This document shows, one piece after another, positions 1-7,312 of a DNA stretch of 64,000 bases. How positions within the stretch are numbered: the stretch's first letter is position 1; each line of letters begins with the position of its first letter. Origin of the DNA: an uncultured Christensenellaceae bacterium (lineage in GTDB: Bacteria; Bacillota; Clostridia; Christensenellales; Borkfalkiaceae); contig CAJUKK010000005.1 of NCBI GenBank assembly GCA_910586985.1, positions 1-64,000 on the forward strand, read 5' to 3'. Below the pieces are notes generated by a model that was not told the DNA's origin, did no database searches, and saw only the letters and a program-made list of their open reading frames with translations. A program made the position numbers and the translations under genes.

Positions 1-14
1 TAAGCCTATTTTTA

Positions 15-40
15 ACCACGCGACTATCGCGTGGTATTCT
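15..40 (+). terminator. Rho-independent terminator of an upstream plus-strand gene
   Basis: A perfect 9-bp stem (ACCACGCGA at 15-23 with TCGCGTGGT at 27-35) with a CTA loop is followed by TATTCTTT. It probably ends a gene lying left of the window. A near-identical hairpin occurs at 46979-46999. Confidence 0.55.
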
Positions 41-50
41 TTATACAATA

Positions 51-82
51 AAAAAGCACCACAATATTTTGTGGTGCTTTTA
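51..82 (-). terminator. Terminator of the tRNA-Ser transcript
   Basis: The hairpin GCACCACA / TGTGGTGC lies just beyond the 3' end of the tRNA and, read on the minus strand, is followed by a run of six T. It also has T residues on the other side, so it may act in both directions. Confidence 0.7.
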
Positions 83-84
83 TG

Positions 85-175
85 TGGCGCAGAGAAGAGG
101 ATTCGAACCTCCGGACGAGTCACCCCCGTCACACGATTTCCAATCGTGCTCCTTAAACCACTCAGACATCTCTGC
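85..175 (-). tRNA. tRNA-Ser, anticodon GGA
   Basis: Read on the minus strand, a 7-bp acceptor stem (GCAGAGA at 175-169 with TCTCTGC at 95-89) is followed by discriminator G and an encoded CCA (87-85). The anticodon stem CACGA/TCGTG encloses the loop TTGGAAA, giving anticodon GGA, which reads UCC and UCU serine codons. A long variable arm, as expected of class II tRNA-Ser, lies between the anticodon arm and the T arm, where GGTTCGAATCC is clear. The gene has its own promoter and terminator, so it seems to be a single-gene unit. Confidence 0.95.
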
Positions 176-188
176 AAAAGCCATGAAT

Positions 189-217
189 ATTTTACACGAA
201 ACGCAATAAAAAATCAA
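189..217 (-). promoter_or_regulatory. Promoter of tRNA-Ser
   Basis: On the minus strand a -35 box TTGATT (217-212) and a -10 box TAAAAT (194-189) are separated by 17 bp and lie about 14 bp upstream of the tRNA 5' end. Confidence 0.6.
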
Positions 218-272
218 CCGTTTTCTACTTGTTTTTCATGACTTTATCTGCTAATCATCCGATTTTTTTCGT

Positions 273-3089
273 TTAATCCTTTCGATAAGACAACAATATG
301 CTATCCATTCCGAACTCATGCGTTCGATATTCAGGGGTAAAACATTCAGACTTACCGTCTTTCCACGAGCCGCGCATTGTAAAATGGAACGGCGCTATGC
401 CGCCCTCTTCGCCGGCCCAATGAAACGGCCCGAACATATTACGTAACGTGGAAGAAAAAGCGATTTCAATTACGTTGTCTTCATCCTTTTCCAAATTAAT
501 CTCCACACTTTCATTCTGGAAACAGCAACCCGCGGAAGTACCGTTTACGAATACTTCCACCGCGCTGAATTTTCCGCGGAAGAAAAGTTTTGCACGGGAA
601 CTCTCCGCACGGAGAATAGTATGAAAGCGTGCATTCCCCGCAAAAAAAGTATATCCCTGTCCGTCAATCTTCCTCGCAGAATCGGGAAGGCTGGGCGCGC
701 AGAGCGCACGATTTTCATCTACCGTAAAATCGCCTAAAAGATAAATATTTTCTATTTCGGTATCGTAAGAAAGACAATTACGCATACTTTCCGTCGCATC
801 GGGAGAAAAAAGCGCATAATATACTTGAGGACGTTCGACAAATTTCATCGAACACACGTACTCGTTATCCCCTTCTTTAAGTGCGTTCATTACGTCTGCC
901 TCTTCAAACATGCTATCAAACGCGCTGTCATCGAAATCAAGCTTAATTCCGTTTAACGTAGTACTATCGTATTTTCCTTTTTCTCGGCGTAAAATAAGTT
1001 TTTTGCCCACGCCGTTTACGTGGAACAAATATTTCACAAACAACCTGCCGCTATATTCCTCGCGTAAAAGTCTGTCAAACGCTTCGACGATCGGCTCTTC
1101 CTCTCCGTAATTCTTACCGTCTTTACTCAAACGTACAACGTCCAGCGTCAAATTATTGTCGTCCATTCCCGCACAAGAAAACAGACGGATCATTTCCCGA
1201 GAAGAAGTATACGCCGGAGACTTCTCACCCGTATCCTGCACCAATATAATCCCTTCTCCTGCCGGTAAAACAAATGACGACGGATGTTCTGTTCTTGTAA
1301 GCGCGTTTAAATCCAACCGCGCGTAACCCTTCGGCACGGTAATCTGCGAATCCGTTTTCTCGGTATTTACAAGATAAAGAAATTCAAAGCCAAGCTCCTC
1401 GGATTTACGGTAAGTATATTCTGTTTTCCCATCCGTTTTCAGTTTTACAGCATTCGTCTTTGCCAGCTCTTTCAATGTCAACGTTGACTGCAAAAACGAC
1501 CAATCGTCCTTTATTCCGTCCGTATAATGCGGACGATTAACCGCCAAAATTTTTCCGCCGCCCTTTACGTATTCTTCCAAAATTCTCTTCGTGTCGGACG
1601 AAAGATTTTCACAGTCAGGCACGATCACGTAATCATATCTTCGTTTGCCGACAATTAGTCCCTTTCCGCTGATACTGCCGTATCGGCTTAAAATGCGTTC
1701 GTCTGCAATTTCATATTCGATCGCATAATCGTTTAAAATTTGCTGCAATGCGTCAAAAGCGTTATCCGTTTTCATCGAGAGCGACTCGTCCCGTACGTCA
1801 TAACGCAAATACACGCTCGACATTGGGTTAATAACGACGCATTTGACCTGCGGAACGGAATTTGCCAAAAGATAGCCCAACCGCGTAACATATTCGTTAA
1901 ACTTAGGAAACTGTTTCCACCATGTCATATGCCGACTGAAACAGGGCGGATGATCAACCTTTCCCTGTCCCGCAAGACTGTAAGCATATAAGTGATGGCA
2001 CAAAAGATTAACGCCGTGTACATATTGCTTTTCCAAAACAGCCAATAGTTGTTTGGGCGTAGCCGAATAACCGCAACAACCGAACGTTTCGGTTAAAAGC
2101 TGCCGTTTCCCTAACTGTACGGCGGCAGATCCCGCTTGCCTTGACGAAAGTTTTGCGGTTCCGGTCATCCCCAGATTATCAATGGCAGGCACGTGCTCAA
2201 ATTCATAGGAAGAACTGACCCCCGCGCTTCCCCACATTTGCGTAAAAAGCTTATTTTCCTCGATACTGTGTCCCGTCAGTTTACAGCCGTGCCCTTCGCA
2301 CCACTCATAGAGTCGCTTATAAAACGTTTCTACATAGATTTGGTTCAAAGCGGTGTAATAACGAATTCGATAAGAATAATAATTCTCTCCGTCTGAAAAA
2401 AGTGAGATCAGCCCGTCTTTAACGTCCTCACCGAAATGTTCGCGAAAGTAAAGATCAAGCGCAGGCGCATACGGCGTTTGTCCGCGAAAAAACTGAGGTT
2501 CATCCGTAAAAAATCCCACAAGTTCTTTCCCGAATCGCTCGGAAAAACGCTCGTAATATTTTTCGTGCGTTGCTGCGATAAATTTCTCTACAACGGCAGG
2601 ATTGAGCACGTCCGTGTTAGACGGCGACAACTTCCTTAAAACCGTATAATAACAATCTACCCCCTGCCGTTCCGCCGTCACGCGTACAAATTGATCGTCT
2701 TCTTTGATAAACACCGCAAACGCATTCTCGTCAAACGAGTCCCGCTCTTCCATAAGCAGATAGGACGCAAGATTTTCTTTGTCCTTTAAAAGCTCGCCGC
2801 CGACAAACCCGCTCGGCCAACCGTTTTCGTCGTATATCCAAACGTTCATGTTCCGATCTTTGGCAGCATCTAAGCACGTTTCGACAAGAGAAAACCATTC
2901 GTCGGAAAGATATTCCGTCTTTAATCCTGTGCGCGCATGTAAAACGAACCCGCCGCAACCGACACTCTTCATCTCATCGATTTGTTTAACGAGTTCTTCT
3001 CTATCAAGTTGGTTGTTCCAACTCCAAAACGGAACGGGGGCATAGTCCCGCATATCCGCATGTTGTAGTAATGTTGTGATACGATCCAT
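273..3089 (-). CDS. GH106-like alpha-L-rhamnosidase family glycoside hydrolase
   Basis: This 938-residue protein carries the N-terminal hallmarks of the large GH106-type family: PFWSWN near residue 20, a GGFVLHAR segment near residue 50, and YDENGWPSG near residue 90. These families remove terminal alpha-L-rhamnose from plant or microbial glycans. The C-terminal part, with short beta-rich stretches and a galactose-binding-like jelly roll, fits the family. No signal peptide is visible, so it probably acts in the cytoplasm on imported oligosaccharides. The ATG at 3089 is preferred over an in-frame TTG at 3101 because GAGG lies 6 bases before it. The gene is monocistronic with its own promoter. 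A rhamnose catabolic set near 47-53 kb fits this role. Family membership is fairly clear; the exact substrate is inferred, and other deoxy-sugar linkages are possible. Confidence 0.65.
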   Translation of the reverse strand: MDRITTLLQHADMRDYAPVPFWSWNNQLDREELVKQIDEMKSVGCGGFVLHARTGLKTEYLSDEWFSLVETCLDAAKDRNMNVWIYDENGWPSGFVGGELLKDKENLASYLLMEERDSFDENAFAVFIKEDDQFVRVTAERQGVDCYYTVLRKLSPSNTDVLNPAVVEKFIAATHEKYYERFSERFGKELVGFFTDEPQFFRGQTPYAPALDLYFREHFGEDVKDGLISLFSDGENYYSYRIRYYTALNQIYVETFYKRLYEWCEGHGCKLTGHSIEENKLFTQMWGSAGVSSSYEFEHVPAIDNLGMTGTAKLSSRQAGSAAVQLGKRQLLTETFGCCGYSATPKQLLAVLEKQYVHGVNLLCHHLYAYSLAGQGKVDHPPCFSRHMTWWKQFPKFNEYVTRLGYLLANSVPQVKCVVINPMSSVYLRYDVRDESLSMKTDNAFDALQQILNDYAIEYEIADERILSRYGSISGKGLIVGKRRYDYVIVPDCENLSSDTKRILEEYVKGGGKILAVNRPHYTDGIKDDWSFLQSTLTLKELAKTNAVKLKTDGKTEYTYRKSEELGFEFLYLVNTEKTDSQITVPKGYARLDLNALTRTEHPSSFVLPAGEGIILVQDTGEKSPAYTSSREMIRLFSCAGMDDNNLTLDVVRLSKDGKNYGEEEPIVEAFDRLLREEYSGRLFVKYLFHVNGVGKKLILRREKGKYDSTTLNGIKLDFDDSAFDSMFEEADVMNALKEGDNEYVCSMKFVERPQVYYALFSPDATESMRNCLSYDTEIENIYLLGDFTVDENRALCAPSLPDSARKIDGQGYTFFAGNARFHTILRAESSRAKLFFRGKFSAVEVFVNGTSAGCCFQNESVEINLEKDEDNVIEIAFSSTLRNMFGPFHWAGEEGGIAPFHFTMRGSWKDGKSECFTPEYRTHEFGMDSILLSYRKD

Positions 3090-3120
3090 ATTCAGCCTCA
3101 ATTTTTAGTATTATTTTAAT

Positions 3121-3149
3121 ATCTTATCACTTTATTGCATTTTTGTCAA
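3121..3149 (-). promoter_or_regulatory. Promoter of the GH106-like gene
   Basis: On the minus strand TTGACA (3149-3144), a 17-bp spacer and TAAGAT (3126-3121) form a strong sigma-A promoter about 32 bp upstream of the chosen ATG. Confidence 0.75.
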
Positions 3150-3200
3150 TCCCCAATTTTTCTAAAATTTGAGTTTTAACCGTTACAAATTGACAATATT

Positions 3201-3230
3201 AAACGGAGCGCGACCGTCGCGCTCCGTTTT
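3201..3230. terminator. Terminator after the PadR/DUF1700 operon
   Basis: A 12-bp inverted repeat (AACGGAGCGCGA / TCGCGCTCCGTT) sits three bases beyond the stop codon of the DUF1700 gene. On the minus strand it is followed by TTTAATATTG, and on the plus strand by TTTTGATT. Confidence 0.7.
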
Positions 3231-3232
3231 GA

Positions 3233-4810
3233 TTATGCGGAAACAAATTCTATCGAGATTGCACCGTTGCTTGTATGCGCATATAAGCTATAATCTCCAT
3301 CCGACTTGTTATTTAAATTGTTCGTGCCGTTAGAAGTGTGCGCATCGATCGCATAATCGGATATCTGACCGATAATAATGCCTGTAATCGCTCCGTTACT
3401 CGCCTCGAGATAGATATCACTGCTTATGATCCGATTGACCTTGACAAACCCGTTTGACGTTTTTACTTCGATTCGATTACCTTCGACCGATAAAAGACTC
3501 GTCGCTCCGTTTTTGGTAAAAAACGAAATATTTTTTCCTATGATACGTTCAGCCGTTACAGCACCGTTGTCCGTATTGGCGGATAAAGTCTCCACTGTAA
3601 CGTCCGAAATCGAAACCGCTCCGTTTTTAACGTTTGCGCTAAGCAAATCGCAAGTTACGCCGCTAACTTTAACCATGCCGTTGTCTGTGACGATTTCGAC
3701 GTTATCGAAACTATGATCCCTGATGATTACGCTGCCGTTATTAACGGAAATTTTCAGTCCTCCGAGATAGTCTTCGGGCAGATACAACGTTGCATTCTGA
3801 TAGGAAAGCGTAACCACAGAATAGAATACGCCGTGATTCCAAGCATTTGACATTGCATTTTTAAAACTGTTTTCTCCGTAACCGCTGTCAATCGTTATAA
3901 CGCCGTTTTCAAAAGTCGCCGTTCTGGGATTTTTTTCAAAGTCATTATATACAATCTTTGCGCCATCCTCTTCCGAAGGTATTACCGTAATCGAAAGATT
4001 ATCCGCATTCAATGTGAGCAAATCTAATTCTTCAAGCGAAATATCCAACGTTTTTTCGTTCACTTCTCCGACGATCGCAAGATTCCTATAGTCGAAACCA
4101 AGCATTCCGAAAAACACCGTGCCCATGCCGCCGCCTACGAGAACGAGAACAAGTCCGACAATGGCTGTTCCGAGCGTACTCTTTCCCCTTTCACGGCGAC
4201 TGTCGCTACGATTTCTACGCCATATAAATCGCCACATTGCGGCATAACTCTTCGCAAGCAGGATAACGAAAACTTCCATAAACGTTCCGATTCCGCACAG
4301 GGCGATACCCGCGCCGATCTGGAACAATGCAAGCGAGACGTTTTCGCCGAATAAGCCGAAAGACATTACGATCATATACACGCCGCCGACGCCGAGTCCC
4401 AATGTCAACGCAAAAAATGCGACGATGAGCGTCGTCCAGACGATAATTGTCACCAACCCGACAATGCAGGCAATAAATCCCAATAAAAGGAATAACGGAG
4501 AAAAGGCGACCTTTGCCACCGTACCTCCACCGCCGCTACGCCGTTCACGCCTGTTTACACGCGGTTCACTGCGCCGATACGGTCTTGCGGGCGCAGGCGG
4601 GACGTAATCGTCTCCTGCCCGTTCCATGAGCCATTGCTCGGCTACGGTTTCAGGAGATTCGAGCTCGGCTACAATATCGCGCTCGCGTCTTCCGTTCTCG
4701 ATCGCATCGTCGATGAGTTCGGAATAATAATCTAAATACTGTTCGCGGTCGCGCCGCGGCGCATTTTTGAGCGCGCGCTCTAAACGTTTTAAATATTGCT
4801 TTTTGTTCAT
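3233..4810 (-). CDS. DUF1700/DUF4097 membrane-anchored adhesin-like regulator partner
   Basis: Residues 1-60 (MNKKQYLKRLERAL onward, with YYSELIDD and SPETVAEQW) match the DUF1700 domain that usually accompanies PadR regulators. Several hydrophobic helices follow between about residues 95 and 240. The C-terminal half is a series of short beta repeats of the type NGxVxISxV, with SNG and KNG turns, as in DUF4097 beta-helix domains. The protein is thus a polytopic membrane protein with a probably extracellular beta-solenoid. Its ATG overlaps the padR stop as ATGA, so the two are translationally coupled. A longer upstream start would run through padR and was rejected. The function of DUF1700-DUF4097 proteins is not established; an envelope-stress role is only suspected. 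Confidence 0.8.
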   Translation of the reverse strand: MNKKQYLKRLERALKNAPRRDREQYLDYYSELIDDAIENGRRERDIVAELESPETVAEQWLMERAGDDYVPPAPARPYRRSEPRVNRRERRSGGGGTVAKVAFSPLFLLLGFIACIVGLVTIIVWTTLIVAFFALTLGLGVGGVYMIVMSFGLFGENVSLALFQIGAGIALCGIGTFMEVFVILLAKSYAAMWRFIWRRNRSDSRRERGKSTLGTAIVGLVLVLVGGGMGTVFFGMLGFDYRNLAIVGEVNEKTLDISLEELDLLTLNADNLSITVIPSEEDGAKIVYNDFEKNPRTATFENGVITIDSGYGENSFKNAMSNAWNHGVFYSVVTLSYQNATLYLPEDYLGGLKISVNNGSVIIRDHSFDNVEIVTDNGMVKVSGVTCDLLSANVKNGAVSISDVTVETLSANTDNGAVTAERIIGKNISFFTKNGATSLLSVEGNRIEVKTSNGFVKVNRIISSDIYLEASNGAITGIIIGQISDYAIDAHTSNGTNNLNNKSDGDYSLYAHTSNGAISIEFVSA

Positions 4811-5121
4811 CTTGATACCTCCCCGCGAATAAACGCGCCTATTTTTTCCATTTCGCGCCACTCGCTTTCAAATTCCTTCAAACGGCGCAGCCCAATCGGC
4901 GTAATACGATAATATCGCCTTAACCGACCATTGTGGGCAATGCTGTATGTACCTAACTGCCCCGCCGCTTCCAGACGCTTTAAAATGGGGTATAACGTAG
5001 ACTCAGATATCTCCACGACGACGGAGAGATCGGTAACAAGTTGATATCCGTACGAATCGCCGCGTTTCAACACAGCGAGTACGCATACGTCCAACAAGCC
5101 TTTTTTCATCTGCACGTCCAT
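4807..5121 (-). CDS. PadR-family transcriptional regulator
   Basis: The 104-residue protein is a small winged-helix PadR repressor: MKKGLLDVCVLAVL, DSYGYQL, ESTLYPILKRLEAAG and YYRITPIG are the canonical motifs. It lacks a long C-terminal coiled coil, so it belongs to the compact PadR-s2 type. AAAGGGGG precedes the ATG. It heads a two-gene operon with a DUF1700/DUF4097 membrane protein, a common pairing in Bacillota. A 7-7-7 inverted repeat overlaps the promoter, so autorepression is likely. The inducing signal cannot be read from the sequence. Confidence 0.9.
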   Translation of the reverse strand: MDVQMKKGLLDVCVLAVLKRGDSYGYQLVTDLSVVVEISESTLYPILKRLEAAGQLGTYSIAHNGRLRRYYRITPIGLRRLKEFESEWREMEKIGAFIRGEVSR

Positions 5122-5142
5122 GGCAATACCCCCTTTCGCATA

Positions 5143-5173
5143 ATACTATACATTACATAGTATCACTTGTCAA
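5143..5173 (-). promoter_or_regulatory. padR promoter with embedded inverted-repeat operator
   Basis: Minus-strand TTGACA (5173-5168), a 17-bp spacer and TATAGT (5150-5145) form the promoter. The perfect inverted repeat ATACTAT-N7-ATAGTAT (5143-5163) covers the -10 box and most of the spacer. This is the expected position for PadR binding that blocks its own promoter; the binding itself is inferred. Confidence 0.75.
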
Positions 5174-5199
5174 GCGTTTGAACATATATTTTTAAAAAA

Positions 5200-5237
5200 A
5201 TTTTCCCGCTGTAATTTTTCACAGCGGGAATAAAAAT
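5200..5237 (-). terminator. Terminator of the GH13 gene
   Basis: TTCCCGCTGT and ACAGCGGGAA form a 10-bp stem with an 8-base loop. On the minus strand it is followed by AATTTTTTT. Confidence 0.75.
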
Positions 5238-5260
5238 CAGCAAATCTGCTTGCAAATAAT

Positions 5261-6571
5261 TTATTTTTTGTAAATACACGCACTATGCGGCGGAAGATAG
5301 ATATCGTTTAAATTCCGAACCTGTCCTGTCAGCAAATCAACGCCCTCAGCCTCTTCAACGCGGACAGTGCAATCGGTATCGCCGATGTTAATTGCAACGA
5401 TCAGCTTTTCCCCGTCGCACTCGCGAATGAAAGACATGTTTTTGTTTTGAAGCGTCGCTTTGCGATAACTTCCATACGCCAGCGCACGGCTCTGCGTTCT
5501 GATTTCGGCGAGTTTCCGAATATGAGCGGCAAGCTCAGAATGCGCGAACTTATCCAGACTGTCAATACACGGGCGCAAATGATGATCGTTATCGCCTTTA
5601 TCCCCCTCCGCACCAAATTCAGAACCATAATAAATACAGGGAACCCCTGGAATCGTGAAGAGTAAAGTATAAAGATTCAAGAGATTGTTTTTATTTTTTA
5701 ATGCAGTAAACGCACGAATCACGTCGTGATTATCGACAAAATTCAACATACGCTTTCCCGTATACAGCGCCCAAGGCTGATCGGAAAACAATCGTGTAAG
5801 CGAATGCTCGATCTCGAACAAATTGTCCGAATTAAACGCTGAAATCATGCCCTTATAACATTCGTAATTCGTAATCGAATCAAGCCGATCGGGTGAAATA
5901 TTGCTCTGAAAATTTCCGCAGTGAATGACTTCCCCCACGAGATAAAAATCATTTTTTTCCGCATTGACGGTACGGCGCAGCAGTTCCATAAACCAAGGGG
6001 GCAACAAATAACAAACGTCAAGCCGCAAACCGTCGATCCCGAATTCTCTGATCCAGAATCGCACGGCGTCCATCAGATAATTTTGAAGATCATGATTTTC
6101 AAGACGGAGTTTAACGAGCGCAGCATGCCCTTCCCAATTTTCGTAATCAAGTCCGTCGTTATAGCTGGAATTACCTCCAAAATTGATATTGAACCAAAAA
6201 CGGTAATCCGTGCCCTCCCGTTTTTTCAACACTTCCTGAAAGGGCGCAAACGCGCGTCCGACGTGATTGAACACACCGTCGAGTACAACGCGAATCCCCG
6301 CCGAATGCAATTCCGCAATGAGCTCTTTTAGCTCTGCGTTCGTCCCTAAACGACGATCCACTTTATAAAAATCCACCGTATCGTATCCGTGGCGTTCGCT
6401 CTCGAATAACGGATTAAAAAGAACTGCCGTCACGCCCGACTCTTTCAGGCGAGGGATCTCCGCACTTATTTTACCGAGGCGATGGCGCACCTCTCCAAAA
6501 TCGTTCTCCCGCTCCGCGCCGCAAAATCCGAGCGGATAAATCTGATAAAACACACTTTCGTCAAACCACAT
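5261..6571 (-). CDS. GH13 alpha-amylase family enzyme (neopullulanase/cyclomaltodextrinase-like)
   Basis: The 436-residue protein has the four conserved GH13 regions: DGVFNH at 98-103, GLRLD with the nucleophile Asp185, GEV with acid/base Glu214, and FVDNHD at 278-283. It begins directly with the TIM barrel and has no signal peptide, so it probably hydrolyses imported maltodextrins in the cytoplasm. The short N-terminus (WFDESVFYQIYPLGF) resembles cytosolic cyclomaltodextrinase or neopullulanase relatives that have lost the N-terminal N-domain. The ATG at 6571 is preferred over a TTG at 6586 because GGGAG lies 8 bases upstream of it. It appears to be transcribed alone. The GH13 subfamily cannot be fixed by eye. 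Confidence 0.88.
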   Translation of the reverse strand: MWFDESVFYQIYPLGFCGAERENDFGEVRHRLGKISAEIPRLKESGVTAVLFNPLFESERHGYDTVDFYKVDRRLGTNAELKELIAELHSAGIRVVLDGVFNHVGRAFAPFQEVLKKREGTDYRFWFNINFGGNSSYNDGLDYENWEGHAALVKLRLENHDLQNYLMDAVRFWIREFGIDGLRLDVCYLLPPWFMELLRRTVNAEKNDFYLVGEVIHCGNFQSNISPDRLDSITNYECYKGMISAFNSDNLFEIEHSLTRLFSDQPWALYTGKRMLNFVDNHDVIRAFTALKNKNNLLNLYTLLFTIPGVPCIYYGSEFGAEGDKGDNDHHLRPCIDSLDKFAHSELAAHIRKLAEIRTQSRALAYGSYRKATLQNKNMSFIRECDGEKLIVAINIGDTDCTVRVEEAEGVDLLTGQVRNLNDIYLPPHSACIYKK

Positions 6572-6603
6572 ACATATTACTCCCAATAAACAATCGCTTT
6601 GCT

Positions 6604-6632
6604 ATCATAACACATTTGCAAGAAAAAAACAA
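6604..6632 (-). promoter_or_regulatory. Possible promoter of the GH13 gene
   Basis: On the minus strand a weak -35 TTGTTT (6632-6627) is 17 bp from a -10 TATGAT (6609-6604). The -35 box overlaps the T-tract of the preceding terminator. Confidence 0.4.
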
Positions 6633-6658
6633 GGGGCAAAGCATAATTGCCGCCCCTT
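6624..6658 (-). terminator. Terminator of the GH3-SIMPL operon
   Basis: AAGGGGC (minus strand from 6658) pairs with GCCCCTT ending at 6631, followed by GTTTTTTTC. Confidence 0.65.
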
Positions 6659-6676
6659 ATTTCAACAAATTTATAA

Positions 6677-7312
6677 TTATGCGAGTTCCCAGACAACTTC
6701 GACCTCCGCCGTACCGCGGATATCCTCCGGTTCGATATGCGGCATACTGCGTAACGCCATCGCTGCAGTTTCCGCAACATGCGTTCCTTCACGCAGATTC
6801 CCTTTCGCATTGCAAGACATTTCCGCAATGTTCCCGAGCCGTTCGCCGCTCGCCTCCGCCAAAGCTTCCGCGCGGCGTTTCGCCTCCGCAAATGCGTTCT
6901 TTACCGCCTCGCTTTTGAGCGCATCCTGATCCTGCACGGTGAACGTAACGGCAAACTCTTCTTCCGCACCGCCCGCAGTGAGCGCGGAAACCGCCTCGGC
7001 AAGCCGTTTAGACTCATACGGGAACGCAAGTTTGAACCCTTCGCGGCAGGCATACCCCTTGAATTTACGGCTGTATGCGCCGTTGACGTGCTCGTTCTCA
7101 TACTCGGCGGAGACGGTAAAATTCGCGGTTTTTAAATCTTCCCCCGAAAATCCTACGGCAACAAGTCCCGCGCGGAGCTGCGCCGCACGTTTATCCGTCT
7201 CTGCTACGGCATTCTCCGTATTTTCGCAGATACGGCAAACCGTAAACGTAAGCTCTACACCGTCCGCAGGAGCAGTCGCCGCGCCCCTGCCAATCACTCT
7301 GATAGTTCTCAT
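6677..7312 (-). CDS. SIMPL domain-containing protein (DUF541)
   Basis: The 211-residue protein begins RTIRVIGRGAATAPADG, the usual entry into the SIMPL/DUF541 fold. It continues with alternating beta strands and a helical stretch (EAKRRAEALAEASGERLGN) and ends in a beta strand with EVEVVWEL, as in the family. Most relatives are secreted, but no signal peptide is seen here, so it is probably cytoplasmic. The family has no settled biochemical role. Its ATG overlaps the stop of the upstream beta-glucosidase (ATGA), and its ribosome site AGGAGGGAA lies in the last codons of that gene, so the two are translated together. Why a SIMPL protein is coupled to a GH3 enzyme is unknown. Confidence 0.85.
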   Translation of the reverse strand: MRTIRVIGRGAATAPADGVELTFTVCRICENTENAVAETDKRAAQLRAGLVAVGFSGEDLKTANFTVSAEYENEHVNGAYSRKFKGYACREGFKLAFPYESKRLAEAVSALTAGGAEEEFAVTFTVQDQDALKSEAVKNAFAEAKRRAEALAEASGERLGNIAEMSCNAKGNLREGTHVAETAAMALRSMPHIEPEDIRGTAEVEVVWELA

